A DNA stretch of 64,000 nucleotides from Syngnathus acus. Taxonomy: Eukaryota; Chordata; Actinopteri; Syngnathiformes; Syngnathidae. The position numbers were made by a program, and so were the translations under genes. Location: assembly GCF_901709675.1 (NCBI RefSeq), contig NC_051105.1, forward strand, positions 6,191,104-6,255,103, in the 5' to 3' direction. Shown here piece after piece: positions 24,571 through 36,935 of this stretch (position 1 is its first letter; each line of letters starts with the position of its first letter). The notes beneath the pieces are model-generated. The model ran no database searches. It was not told the origin of the DNA and worked only from the letters and a program-made list of their open reading frames with translations.

Positions 24571-27194
24571 CTGCAGGGAGGTAGAGGTCAAAGGGATTTA
24601 TTTCAAATGTATTTTGTGCTCAATATTACTGTGGGTTGATACTTTAGGTTTTACCATGAATTAATGCAACTGTAAAAAGATAATCACAGGAGAATTGTAC
24701 ATCATCTTAACTCGGGCGAAACTAAAATTAGTTTGAGTGGATCGGCAAAGATTTTTTGTTGTTTCTAATTTGCGTCCACAGGCAGAAATTTTACTTGTTG
24801 TCAATCCACACAAACGTTTATCCTTATTCCCCACCACTGTTGTTAGTATGTTTACATCTTCTTAAACTTGTTCCTATAGCTTTTGGTGACTTCCAGTGGC
24901 AGTGTACCATCTGTTTCCTGGAGACTTTTGAAAAATGAAAACAAAATGTGTTTCTTTGTGGTTATAAATATGATTGTGACACTGCGACATTCACAGTTTT
25001 AAAAGGATGTGCACAACACACTTGTGCAACCAAATTATTTTTATTTTTTACTTCCCCTCTCGAGAATATTTTTTTCTGGAGGGGACCTGTACAGATTAGC
25101 GGTACACATTAACGGTGGATAAGGTTTTTCCAGTGAATTATCTTCTCAATCTTCTGAATGTTCTTAGGTGACATTTCTTCAAATGCTAAATACCCCAATG
25201 CCTTTATTGAAGTGTGTCCAAAATGAAATTCCATGGTTTACAACATGTTTTCTCAAGTTGCTCATTACATTTTTAGATATACTGCACAGTATTCCTATTG
25301 TCAGATATGCCTTTTCTTACAACTTCATAGTTTTGATTATTTTACAAATGCTCTTACTATGTCACTCAAACTGTTTCCCCGTTCATTCTACTGAAGATAG
25401 CCTCATTATGTTGGCGCAATAAAGTAGATCAGACGAATATGTGATCTGAAATGCCAGATGTGGCCGCCATTTTGCATTCAGATAATAGCAGACAGCAAAA
25501 TAGATGGTTATTTCTGAGGTATGTATACCTTTGTGTAACAATCAGAAAAATTGCATAATGTCAAGAGTCAAATGTCATTCAGAGTTAATGACTATTGTTA
25601 GGTTCACTTATGCACTTGTATCAACAGAGCATATTCGGCAACGTGTAAATTGTACCACCCACATTGTTGCTAGAAAGTTTATTTTGATCATTATGCATTT
25701 TTTGAGCAGGAAGTGTATTTCAGTGGGCTACCAAATTTGCTCTGTCAATAAATTCCATCATCAAACTTGTGGCTAAATTTAGGCCGTTATCTTTTTTTTT
25801 TTTTTCCCTAAACAGTTTTATAAATTGTGTTGACTACATTGTGATGGACAGCTATGAAATTTATATATTTATCCCATCTTTGCTATTATGGCCTAAATTT
25901 TGAAGTAACATTTTAAGAACAACTTTCAAGTATGGCTGATTCAGCACTGGAGACAATTACATATAAGCAGAATTCGAAATTGCAAAAGTGTTGTTGTTTT
26001 TTAAGTTAATAATCTTACATGAAAATGACCCATATGCATGGCCAAGCTATCTGTTGAATGATAATGGCAACCTCTTAAATTCTATTGGATCTATTGCGTT
26101 TTATGAAGGCGTTTTAATCGTGAAGAATCTCCAATATGCTCTTAAAGAAGGTGAAAGTGGTTAGTGAATGTGCTGGGGAGTTTACAAATGTAGTAAAGAG
26201 GTGGTGGCCTCCACGACTCCTACAGTACTTTGCCGCCTGGGACTGTCGACTGCTATCGGCTAACGTTAGCACACTCGAGGGCGAGGCTTTAGCGTCTTAA
26301 GGCCAAACGCTAGGCCAACGCACGTCAAAAGAGCCCCCCTTAAAATGTACATATACACGTTGCGAGGGTTCGGATGAATTAGCCACGAACTAAACGTCAG
26401 GTCGAGTAAGTTACTCGGTGACGCAGAGAGTGAACAAAGTTAGCAGCACATTTCCTAAGCGGCGGTGTTGGCGTGGGGCGAGGCAGCCCTCGTTACACAA
26501 CCGCGGGTCCACCGTAAGCGCAAGAAACGCGTACGATTTCTCTATATGCACGCGGGGCTTCGTACTTTTCAAAAATATTAGCGTTAACTAGGACTTGAAC
26601 TCTGAATGGGGGAAAGTTTGAGAAACGGAAATAGAATAAACGGAAACAAAACAGCATAGGGCAAATGGAAAGGAGCCGGAAATCCTGGCAAAGGTTTACT
26701 GCGTTGATAGACTTCCGAGAGCAAGCCGTCTGGGCAGCACACGCATTTCACGGCAAGACCATTAAATCCACGGAGGGACTAAAATCGAGATAGAATATTG
26801 TTACGATACACTCGGTTTAGCGGTAACGGTGTACAGACGGCGGCGAGGGGATCCAACAACGCCCTTTATCATTTGACGACGTATGTTACTCGGTGCGTTG
26901 GAAGCAGGCGGCTTGGCTAACCCCGCTAGCGAGACGGATAGCTTCCGTCTGGGAAAATCGTACAACAATTTCCCATCTTGTATATCTTCAACTTGCTACC
27001 ACCGTTTCTTTGACGTTCGTGTAAATAAGGGTTTTTTTCTTTTGAGGTTCTAAGGCAGGCGGCCTCCATGCTAGGCTAACGACTGCTAACACGCTAAGCT
27101 AGCGGCAAAATAGCGGGAACACACCTAGCCCGAGCGAAGCTAACAAAATGGACTTTATTCGGAGCTACTCTAATGTTTCAAGAAACAACCATAC
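24571..27194 (-). other. gabpa: inferred long leader intron of gabpa
   Basis: Mostly AT-rich with no recognised exon to about 26150. From about 26200 it becomes CpG-richer, with GCTAGC and CTAACG words, and probably belongs to the promoter-proximal region. Confidence 0.4.
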
Positions 27195-27330
27195 CTCTTA
27201 AGCGTGGAGCCTTGGGTTTAAAGTGTCGAAACGTGATCAATAGGAAGTGGTAGCCTTAACAATATTCTCTCAGCCGAGGCGAACTTTTTGGTCAACAACT
27301 ACTACTACTACACAGTACACACAAGAGAGG
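27195..27330 (-). other. gabpa: candidate untranslated exon 1 and promoter edge of gabpa
   Basis: On the minus strand AAGAG|GTATGG gives a good donor at 27195. The segment contains CACTTCCTATT, an ETS-type GGAAGT site in reverse. The transcription start is not visible; the boundary at 27330 is a guess. Confidence 0.4.
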
Positions 27331-28445
27331 AGGGCGGGGACTAACTGGCATGATTGAAGTTACTTTAAAACTTGTGTAGGAATACGCATGCATATTTTTC
27401 AAGGTAGTTGACCCTAACTTTGTGTAGTTTATTGAGGCACATTGTGGATTGTTAAAACGGTCTTGTATTATGGTTGTAAATTAATATTCTCGTTTCATTC
27501 TTTTAGGTTTTTTCCCCCACGTATAACAAAATACTATATATCACTTTAAAAATAACGTTTTCATTACATTTTGCTTCCCCCTGGCAGAATTTATAATGTA
27601 TAAACTTGTAAATATATATTATATTTAAATTTTGAATCGGGGGTGGGTCGAGGGTGAACTGTCCATCTGACAACTGAACAGTCAATAACGTCACTTAAAC
27701 AAACAGCTATTCACATTCACGCACTAACTGGAGACTATAGTGTCTTCAGTGCACCTAACATGCATATTTTATTGCCGTGAGGAAGTTCACACAAGCAAAG
27801 AACTTGCAAATTTGAGACCTTATGTCCATTCAGCTTTTCAACCAGATTAATAAACCTATTTCTCTTTGTTCTCCTGTGCATCTGTTATCAATATATTAAA
27901 GTTAAATTGCTTTTAGAAAAACTAGGAAAATGTAACTTTACACTCCCAGGTTTTATGGTATCCATTGAGTTGCATTAATGCCAACATCTACTGTATCCTA
28001 AATTGACTAATGTCTCATATTTATATAAACAGGACACTTATAAATGGTCAATTTCAGACCCAAATAAAACAATACACAAGGGGTTGATTGTTGAAGATAA
28101 ATTTAGCATAGTCCTTGAAATACACTGCTGGTCTTATTTTGAAAGCCGTTTTATACTGAAATGCACAGCAATGTGAATTTCTGGTGTTTCTTTCAGAATA
28201 AAGATGACGTTTCTTTCATTGCTGGTTTCCTCGTTTTTTGTGTGGAAATGTGTGATATAAATTGTTTACGGATGAACAGTGACTAACTTTGTCAAAATAT
28301 GTTAAATTGTTATAGTTCATATGGCATTTTTTCTCTTTGGATGCCAATCAAACTTCATATTGCGCTGGCGGTTTCTTTTTTTATTGTGAAGGGGTGGGAC
28401 GGAAAAACGTGGGGTTGCTACCTGGAAGGGTATAAGCTAGCCAAG
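27331..28445. other. gabpa-u2af1 divergent intergenic region
   Basis: About 1.1 kb between two genes transcribed away from each other. Mostly AT-rich. The u2af1 leader probably begins in the last 60-100 bases, where GGGGTGGGACGG and a clean run to the ATG are seen. No separate gene is supported. Confidence 0.5.
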
Positions 28446-31345
28446 ATGGCTGAGTACTTGGCGTCGATTTTTGGGACAGAGAAAGACAAGTAAGGATTTT
28501 TTTACATAATTCGTCGTATAGTAGGGTCCATACTGTAAGTTTTGTATCGATTGGTGTTCCATACATGCTGTGGTTCGGCTTCAGAGGTGCTATATCATTA
28601 ACTGCTAATGCTATTGAGCGTTAGTTAGCTAGCCGGTTGGCTAGCTAGAAAATGCCGCGCTGCTATCGTTTCTTGGCCTTCAAAACCAACATGCGAGTAG
28701 TGCTGGAATACTCCCACGAGTTGACGTTACGGGTTAAAATTATAATATCTTAATGTCTTAAATCAAGGGAAGTGGTTCTTTAATGGATTATGTGCGTAGT
28801 AGCAGGGTTCAAGACAAGTCTTTGTTTGAATGAAAACGCCGCGAAGCGTGCTATGTAGCATCTCGATCCCGATCCAATATCAGTTCGGCGTATGAGACAC
28901 AACAATGTGTGCTGTGACCCAAAACGGATTTAAATTTGCATCCCGATCCAATATCAGTCCGGCGTAGGGGACACAACAATGGGTGCTGTAACCCAAAACG
29001 GATTTAAATTGGAGTCTATTTCTCAATTGTTGATTTTGAACTGTAATATTGAAACGAAGGCTAACTAAGTAATCCACGAGATCCTACTTTTCTTGCTCAC
29101 TTTCAGTGGCAATGTTACACACTCAATAGATTTAATCAATATATATATTTCATTTTATTATTTTTTCACACTTTTGATTTGAGATCATTATAATTATGGA
29201 GGTCAGCGTATGCATGCAATACGGCACCTCGCAAAAGTCTACATTTTGAACTGACGACTTCTAGAACAGTCCTAGGAATTTTGGTGACCCCTGTTTCTAA
29301 CTCAAAATAATGCTGGACTTTCTTGTGCTTCTTTCCCCAGAGTAAATTGCTCCTTTTACTTTAAAATTGGTGCCTGTCGACATGGGGACCGTTGTTCCAG
29401 ATTACACAATAAACCAACTTTCAGCCAGGTAGAGTCCTTTTATCGTTTCCAGCAAATATACTATTGCATCAGACACACCTGCAGAATCTAATGAGATCTG
29501 ATGCAAATGTTGTGATTTTGTGCGCCTTGGGTTTCAGACCATCGCCCTCCTGAACATTTACCGCAATCCTCAGAACAGCGCCCAGTCTGCTGATGGCCTC
29601 ACCTGTAAGTGTCCTGATTTATAGAATGATGATAATAAATGCATTTAAATTCAGTGCTGGCATGTGTATAGTCATTCTCCGTTGTGTCCACTAGGTGCCA
29701 TCAGTGACATGGAAATGCAGGAGCACTATGATGAGTTTTTTGAGGTAAGAATGGTTTCCAAATTGTTGCTTTTCAGTGCATCTACTCCTCTTAGTACCCA
29801 GATAAAATGCTCTGGTTGCTCCGCCTGTCGTGCTCTTAGGAGGTCTTCACAGAAATGGAGGAGAAGTATGGCGAGGTGGAGGAAATGAACGTGTGCGACA
29901 ACCTGGGAGACCACCTTGTGGGAAACGTGTATGTGAAGGTTGGTGTCCAGTCGCCTATTTTACCTGTCGTCCCTTTTTTTTTAAGTCGTCATTGTTTCCT
30001 TGTAGTTCCGTTGTGAAGAGGATGCCGAGAAGGCAGTGATTGACTTGAACAATCGCTGGTTCAACGGACAACCCATTCATGCGGAGCTCTCTCCTGTCAC
30101 AGACTTCAGGGAAGCTTGCTGTCGCCAGTATGAAATGGGGTGAGTGTGTGCGCTAGATGGGTGGATATGGGTGGGGCACATAGTGGTAGTGCTCATCGTC
30201 ACCAAGGGGCAGGCTAGGCGAAGGTCGGCCACGTCCAGGTTCCGACGAGCACGAGTGAGCTGGTCCCTCACAGGGGTCACGGCTGCGAGGCGCACTGGCC
30301 AGATGAGCGGGACTGTCGTTGACTCACGCCGGTCCCGACCAATGCGCGCAGCCAGGCACGGGAAAAACATCCGATCCGAGCCAAGGTGCGGTAGAAGGCA
30401 CTGGCGTCGCCGAATGGATGGCCCCGACCATGGCCACATATCGTTGCGGGCCAAATCCATATTACAAACAAAAAGAAAGAGAAATGAAGGAAAGAAAAAG
30501 AGAACACTGCTGGGAGGCTGCCATAAAAAAAAAAAAAGACTTCCATGAACAGCTGGGACTTGTACAATTAAAGAGCCTTGGGGAAGAACAAATGTTTTTG
30601 CTTTAATATTTTGCAGTTTATAGGGATTATTATTAATTAGATGATTTCAGCGGTAAAAGGTTAATAGTTCTTCCATCATCAATTTGACAATAATTGTTTT
30701 ACATGTACACGTAATACCTCTAAAAATCATTTAGCCATTTGCTGTCAACTGAAAATGACATCGCACTTGCTAACACCACATGACTAAACCCACAAAAGAG
30801 CTGAGCTGTCTCATTTAAGATAAGTAGATTATTGTGACAGGCCTACACAAGAGTTACAAAATGTGCAATAAAATCAACGATGTCTGTCGCAGCAGACCTG
30901 CATGGAAGTACTTTGCTTGTCTGACAGCTGTTGTCTGTGCTCTGTATTCCTCTCGTCACAGAGAATGCACTCGAGGCGGCTTCTGCAATTTCATGCACCT
31001 GAAGCCCATTTCACGTGAGCTGAGGAGAGAGTTGTATGGACGCCGCCGGAAGGGAGGGTACGTACGTCTAATCAGAGACCAAACTGACACCATTGCAAAT
31101 TTGCTAATGGTATTGGTGCGTGGTGCAAATTATGAAGCAATCCAAATGTCTTTGCATTTGGAAATGATTGCTCATTTGTCCCTCCTCCGTGTAGTCGTCA
31201 CAGGACCCGCTCACGTTCCAGAGACCGCCGATCCCGCTCAAGGGACCGAGACAGAGGAGACCGAGGAGATCGAGGAGGCCGAGGGGGCGGACGCGACCAC
31301 GATAGACGCCGCTCCAGAGACAGAGAGCGCTCGGGACGTTTCTGA
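28446..31345 (+). CDS. u2af1: u2af1: splicing factor U2AF 35 kDa subunit
   Basis: Eight coding exons: 28446-28489, 29341-29428, 29538-29604, 29695-29744, 29840-29938, 30006-30139, 30962-31057 and 31195-31345, giving 242 residues (human 240). U2AF1 recognises the AG at 3' splice sites and pairs with U2AF2 to recruit U2 snRNP. Domains: first CCCH zinc finger (about 13-40, [20 protein letters not shown]), UHM-type RRM (about 44-148), second zinc finger (about 149-175, [12 protein letters not shown]), then an Arg/Ser tail with RD, RG and RS runs ending [13 protein letters not shown], as in human. The start [15 protein letters not shown] equals human; an in-frame extension to 28299 is ignored. The 67-bp exon 3 encodes [20 protein letters not shown], the U2AF35a form; the flanking introns leave no room for the alternative exon. 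Confidence 0.97.
28866..29012. repeat. two-copy tandem duplication, 74-bp unit
   Basis: Copies at 28866-28939 and 28940-29012 share ATCCCGATCCAATATCAGT, GACACAACAATG and ACCCAAAACGGATTTAAATT and differ at a few positions. They lie in u2af1 intron 1. Confidence 0.92.
30160..30460. other. GC- and CpG-rich island of unknown nature in u2af1 intron 6
   Basis: About 300 bp with high GC and many CpG sit in an otherwise AT-rich 822-bp intron; the other internal introns from exon 2 on are about 65-140 bp. Open frames of about 127-134 codons run on both strands, but none resembles a family I know. It may be a piece of a mobile element or a captured sequence. The A-rich run at about 30526-30538 could be an old retroposition tail. 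Function unknown. Confidence 0.5.
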
Positions 31346-31533
31346 ACCATGAGCCAAGACGTCTTGCTTCCTTGTTCCATTCTCACCAATTGCTTTTTTT
31401 TCCCCCCCCCTCTCTCTCCTTTTTTTAAGTTTGTACCCTCCCAATTGTACTGTAGGAAGAATTGAGTGGTGCCACATGTTGAAGCTGTGACGGCTCTAAG
31501 TAACTTGTTATGCTCTAAAATGACTTTCACCCC

Positions 31534-31539
31534 ATTAAA
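31534..31539 (+). terminator. u2af1: poly(A) signal ATTAAA, u2af1
   Basis: ATTAAA about 190 bp after the stop codon, which fits a short 3' UTR. Confidence 0.55.
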
Positions 31540-32775
31540 ATTTTTATGTAACGGTGATGTATGTCATCTGTCTGCATAACCTTTTAGGCTCCATCAGTTG
31601 TCAGCTTTAATACAGTAGTAAGACTCACATTTTAATTTGTGACATTTGTCCAGTTATAGTCAGAACACTCGCCATTAGTGACCCATTTGAGCAGTAAGTA
31701 GCTTTGCCGGTTCAGGGAATCAAACAAAATGCTTTTTAGCCATGCTGCGATTCTTATGATTCTTTAATGATGTGTAATTGGTAGATAAAAAGGAATGAAA
31801 TATGAGATGAATGTCTTCTTTTCCCACCTTGACATCTTGTATAGAAACTAAGTAGAACTTTGCAGTCAAGCAACATGCACTGAGTCACATCATGGGGTGC
31901 TGGCCTCCAATAACGTCATCATTTTCCCCTCTGATTGATTGGTGATGTCTAGCTGAGTTAGATTCACAAAATATGTGCACATATGAATGCATTTGCTAAT
32001 AATCACCCCGCAGAGGGTGTCTTTCGTTTGCATTTTTGAAAATACATTTGGCATTTTAGAGACTTTGATTCTGAACTGCTCCAGCTATAGCTACCCTGTA
32101 ACAAATGACTCAGCTGAAAGCGTCAAATTGACACAAATGTGTGCTTTCACACTGTGACACGGTATCCTTCAATCAGATAATGTGATGTGCCTAAAACGAT
32201 CGTGAATGAATGTGATGATTTTTTTTTTTTTTTTTTATTACACCCGGCCTTGCTCTTGTTGACTTTGACTGGGCTTTGACGCCATCAAAAAAGAAGAGGA
32301 CAGACACGTGCAATCATTTGACGACCACAAACCCCATGCTTGTGTGCGTGCGCGCGCGCATGCTGATGAGCAGAGTATGCGAGTTCAATTCAGACGGATG
32401 ACGCATGTCCGCTTCCCTCTCGGCCTTTCACGCACTCCTTTGCCCGTTGCGAATAACCGCAGAAACTGGTGAAGTTGTTGCCTCGGAGCCGAGAGTCTCG
32501 TGAGGGCTGAAGATAAAATGAGCAGATGATGCCTTTTATGAACCGCTTAAATTACCCCAAAACTTGCACGTCAGAAAAACCCTGGCTTGAACAGTCTTGA
32601 GTCTAGCCCCCCTGTCAATTTGGAGAATTTGCAATGTATTCCAGCAATTTTGCAATGACATTTTGGCTTGAACAATATGTGCCAAGTGAGTGTTAAGATG
32701 CTCACATTATTCCTAATCAACAAAATAAAACTGCCAGCTATCACCAGCAACAATCCTATTGAAGATTCCCTATAC

Positions 32776-33097
32776 CACAGGTGTCAAACTCATGGCCCGG
32801 GGGCCAGATACGGCCCGCCACATCATTTTATGTGGCCCGCGAAGACAAATTGTGCATCAAATTCGTGTCATTACTAGAATTGCAAATTGTCTTCACTTTC
32901 AATAATCTCTTTTTTTTTTTTAATATTTGACCGGTTTTTCTCGTCTGATTTGAAAACGAGTTATTTGTCAGTTTGTTTTGTAGCTTTTACTGTATATAAT
33001 ATGAGATGCTCATACATTGATTTGGGTTGACAGTCATAATGGCCCTCCGAAAGAAGCTATGGCTACAATGCGGCCCGCGAAAAGTTTGACAACCCTG
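32776..33097. mobile_element. non-autonomous hAT-type transposon with 8-bp target duplication
   Basis: The element begins CACAGGTGTCAAACT and ends with AGTTTGACAACCCTG, an imperfect inverted pair. It is bounded by the exact 8-bp repeat CCCTATAC at 32768-32775 and 33098-33105, the hallmark of hAT insertion. The interior carries GGCCCGCCACATCATTTTAT and GCGGCCCGCGAAAAG, words common in fish hAT derivatives from memory. There is no coding capacity. Confidence 0.9.
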
Positions 33098-35158
33098 CCC
33101 TATACATAAATACATACACATTCCTGTGATAAAATTCCTCCTGTCATTATTTGCTTTAAAGATGTTTAAGGATGCCTCCATCTATATAGGAAGTGCACCT
33201 GAGTTAAATCTACATATGAGTTAGTTTCTTTAACTTCCTCTGAATTCCTCAGGCAATTGTCATTTAGAGTTGTGACGTAGTGTTGCTTTCAGTGGTACTA
33301 TGTAAATGGGTTCACTGTGAGACAAGGACACAAGGAGATATTACCCACCCACATCACAAACACATACACACTTGTGTGTGAGTGACACGTCCCTGCAAGT
33401 GACACAAACGTCACCTCAGCATTCACACAGCACTCAGCTCCAGGCAGGAAGTTCGTCAGCGCTCTGTTGCCTTTGCTTATGTCACCTCGGCCTCTTGTCC
33501 CACTGTCCAATCATGTCCCCGCTATCCACACAGGTGGGGAGGGGAGGGGGCTTGGGGGTGAGGTTGAGAGGAGGAGGGGTGACCACGGCACCTGCAGTCA
33601 CGACCCCGTGTCTGGGAGTTTGCGTCACATGGAGGCGGCTCTGATAACGCTTGATTGTCACGTCTATTAGTGGAGGGGGGGGGGGGGGGGTCGCTCAATA
33701 GGAGGTGAAAATAGCTCCACTCTCTCTCTCTCTTTCTGTCTGACTGGAAAGAAACATTCTGTAGTGCTTGTCACCGTGATGTCACACATCCATTTGGCGA
33801 AAACCGGCCTATCCTATTTGACTTTTGTCCAAGATGCCAGATACATGTATAAAATGTAAGCAAGCACAAAGAGGACATGGAAATTCCACACAAGTGGGGC
33901 CTGAGCTGAAATTCAAATCCGAAGCTCAGATCTGTGAGGCAAATGAACAAATGAACTGACTTTTGTACAGTTTTCAACTAAAACAAAAACATAATTAGTC
34001 TGCAGATTTTGCAATCTTTACATTGCTGCTCAGAACCCCTGTCGCAACCACTTTCAGGGTCTGTAGGAAGACAGAGACAACATGTCATAACATGGATTAT
34101 GTATGTATGTATGTATTTATTTATTTATTTTAGATTAAGGACACTGATAGACAGCCTGGAGGAGAATACCGACATAGATAAAAGCAGAATTGGACCCATG
34201 GTAGACAGTGTGATCATTGTGTGGGTGTGAGTTGTGTCGTTATGCTTCACAAATAATCCCCTTCAGCAGAGTGCAGCTGTTTGAAAATAACCTTTGAACT
34301 CTATATTACTCTCTCAAACACTTTGATCAAATAAAGTAAAATAAAATATTTTTTCCCATGACCACTGCTGTATTATATGAATATGTATTCTATTATAAAT
34401 AAGAATACATATTAAGCAATTTAATCATTATATATTTTATTGACTTATTTAGTTCATTTTAGCACAAAAAACAAAATTGATACAAGGAGTCCAACCACTG
34501 ACGTTTGGCTTTCCTGTTACGACAGCTAAAGTTCAGCAGCTGGTGCAGCTTTTTAAATACTTGATGATATTCTAGAGCCACATGACTGTGTAGGAGAAAC
34601 AAATACGAAAAGAATTCAAGTCTGCCATTTAATTTTCTCATTTTGTTTGCATCCTGAGCCTTGCTCTTTTCTATCTCCTCTGCAAATTTTGCAGGTTATT
34701 GACGTCCGCAGCATGTCCCCGCCCCCCATCCTGTTCGTTAGTGACCTTGCACAGCTCCAGCTTATGCAACATTCGCAGAGCTGTGTCATGACCGAGATGT
34801 CCACAGCCACTGCTACCCGACACACACAGGACAGTATTCATACAACCTCCATACTAAATTAACAAGTAAGTCTTTATATGATGATTTTTCAAATGGTGGC
34901 TTGGTTTGACTTTTTAACTGTGTAACAGGAAAGTCGGATATCAAGTTTGTAATGAGTATGGATATTTAGTGGAACTGCGGTCAGACATAATGCTGTTTGA
35001 AAGAGAATAGTTTCAGAATAAGCGCAAACATTTCATGCAGAAAGTTCCCTTGCATCTCTGGTTAAAAAAAATGCAATTTGTTTCAGTGTTATTTTTGTAA
35101 ACTTGGCCCCCCCACCCAGCCTCAAAATCCTATGTACGGCCCTGGAGGCAGGACAAAA

Positions 35159-35208
35159 CATAAAAGGACATAAGACAATAAAAGGACACAAGACAATAAA
35201 AGGACAGA
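35159..35208. repeat. short tandem repeat, 18-bp unit, about three copies
   Basis: The unit ATAAAAGGACATAAGACA recurs with one or two changes. Confidence 0.85.
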
Positions 35209-36913
35209 CAAAGTGGCCCCACAGCTCGCGATTGCTTCTTAATCAACATCAGCACACAGATGTTATCTGGAGTTTTTGCAGAGGCACGAGGACAGAGCAT
35301 CAAATATATATTATGAGCAATTGTGCATCCTCAGCGTTTTATGACTGTCACATTAAAGTGTCACCCTCCAAAGCCTTGCAGCGACACATGTTTGTAGATT
35401 GTAAGAATTGTTATGGTGACTCAGGATTTTCCATCCTGAGAGCCCCTATCCTCCCCATTACCACCCCCCCCCCCCCCCCTATGTCCTACGTCAATGCATG
35501 CAGACAGCTGGGTCTCGGGTTTTCCAGCTCAAAGAGCCGTGAGAGCTGCAGCCAGCTGGTTTTGCTCGCTCACTTTTTACAGGCTCGTGATCGCAGCCTG
35601 TATGATCATGATCACAGGGTTTGTCTGCGGCGGGTGTTGAGTATAAAATAAAATAACCAAAACATCACTCATAAAGCAGTCATCAGAAATTGATCTGAAT
35701 CTTGCTCCAGCAAAGGAACCATATTTGGTCACTTAAGTGAGTGTTTGCAATGAAACCCGAAAGACTTGTTGTAAGACAGAAGAACCACTACAATTGTCTT
35801 GACCAATAAGTTATATCTATTAGAGGTGCAATAATTAATCATCAACTAATTGATTGTCAAATTAATTGGTCTTATTTTGACAGTCAATTAATCGATTATA
35901 GACCTTGTTAAATTTGAAATTGTCCACATTCAATGAATTTCAGCCTCTCAACAGTAAATACTCTCAAATTTCTACAGTCATCTATTATAGCAGACTGGTT
36001 GTGTTTTTCAAATTAAATCATTTGCCAATGTTTACTTTTAAGTTGGAGAACAATAATCAACATTTTTGTTTTCCAGTTTCCCGCCAGCCATAGATAATGA
36101 ATAGCTCCATAAAGGACAGCAAGGATTAACCAGAATGTAATTTGTACATGTGCGTCTTTTGGCCACAATAGTATTGTTGTGGAAAATTAAGAAATTTACC
36201 AAATATTCACATAGGATTTGGCCTGTCGGCAGCAATAAACTCCAAACTTTGAGGTATTCAGTAGGAAAATTTGGGGAGGAAATAACTCATGAGCTTGGTC
36301 CTTGAGAATTAGAGCGTTATCACAGTGATCTGATGGGAAAAGTTCCAACATGAAAATAAAAAAGAAGAGAAAATAGACTCATATCCCAGGGCACAGACTC
36401 CTAATTACTTCAACAAATCCCAAAAGAGTCTCCATGACGAGATGTTCTGGCTCAAATCACTCATGCTCACTGCTGCCAATGCACATCGTCATTTTGTCCT
36501 CCGGACGGTTGTGCCAACATGACACACTTAGGGGAGAACAAAACCATGGACATTCTGCACACTACACGTATGATGTAATGATGACCTTATTATTAAGTAT
36601 TACTTCAACGTGTTCATTAATGTGGTAGTAAAAAAGTAAATATTTGCCTCCCAACACTATGTTAGTAATCCTCACTGCAGACACACACACACATGCTCAC
36701 GTGACAACCATGTGGCGTGACGGTTTCTGGTGTCACTTAATCGCAACGTAAGTCGAGTGAGGCACCTGCCGTGACCCCGAGTTTCCTCCTCTGATAGTCA
36801 TGTGTCACATGTGATGCAATTAGAGGCACACACCACTAGCGACGTGCGATAACATATCATAGAGGTTTTTCTTCACTTTTTAACATTCATGCTTATCATA
36901 TAAGTGTGATAAG

Positions 36914-36935
36914 TTCAATCAATCAATCAATCAAT
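36914..36935. repeat. (TCAA)5 microsatellite
   Basis: Uninterrupted TCAA tetranucleotides. Confidence 0.9.

Noticed and set aside
30077-30548. Two overlapping frames of 127-134 codons in u2af1 intron 6
   Set aside because: Not accepted as genes because both strands are open only by high GC, and no domain is visible; the segment is reported as an unexplained island instead.
33400-33660. GC-richer stretch with GT-box and CAAT-like words as a promoter
   Set aside because: No start signal, exon or neighbouring gene supports it; composition alone is not enough.
35103-35651. Open frame of 182 codons
   Set aside because: It contains a short tandem repeat and a C run translated as proline, with no family likeness or exon signals.
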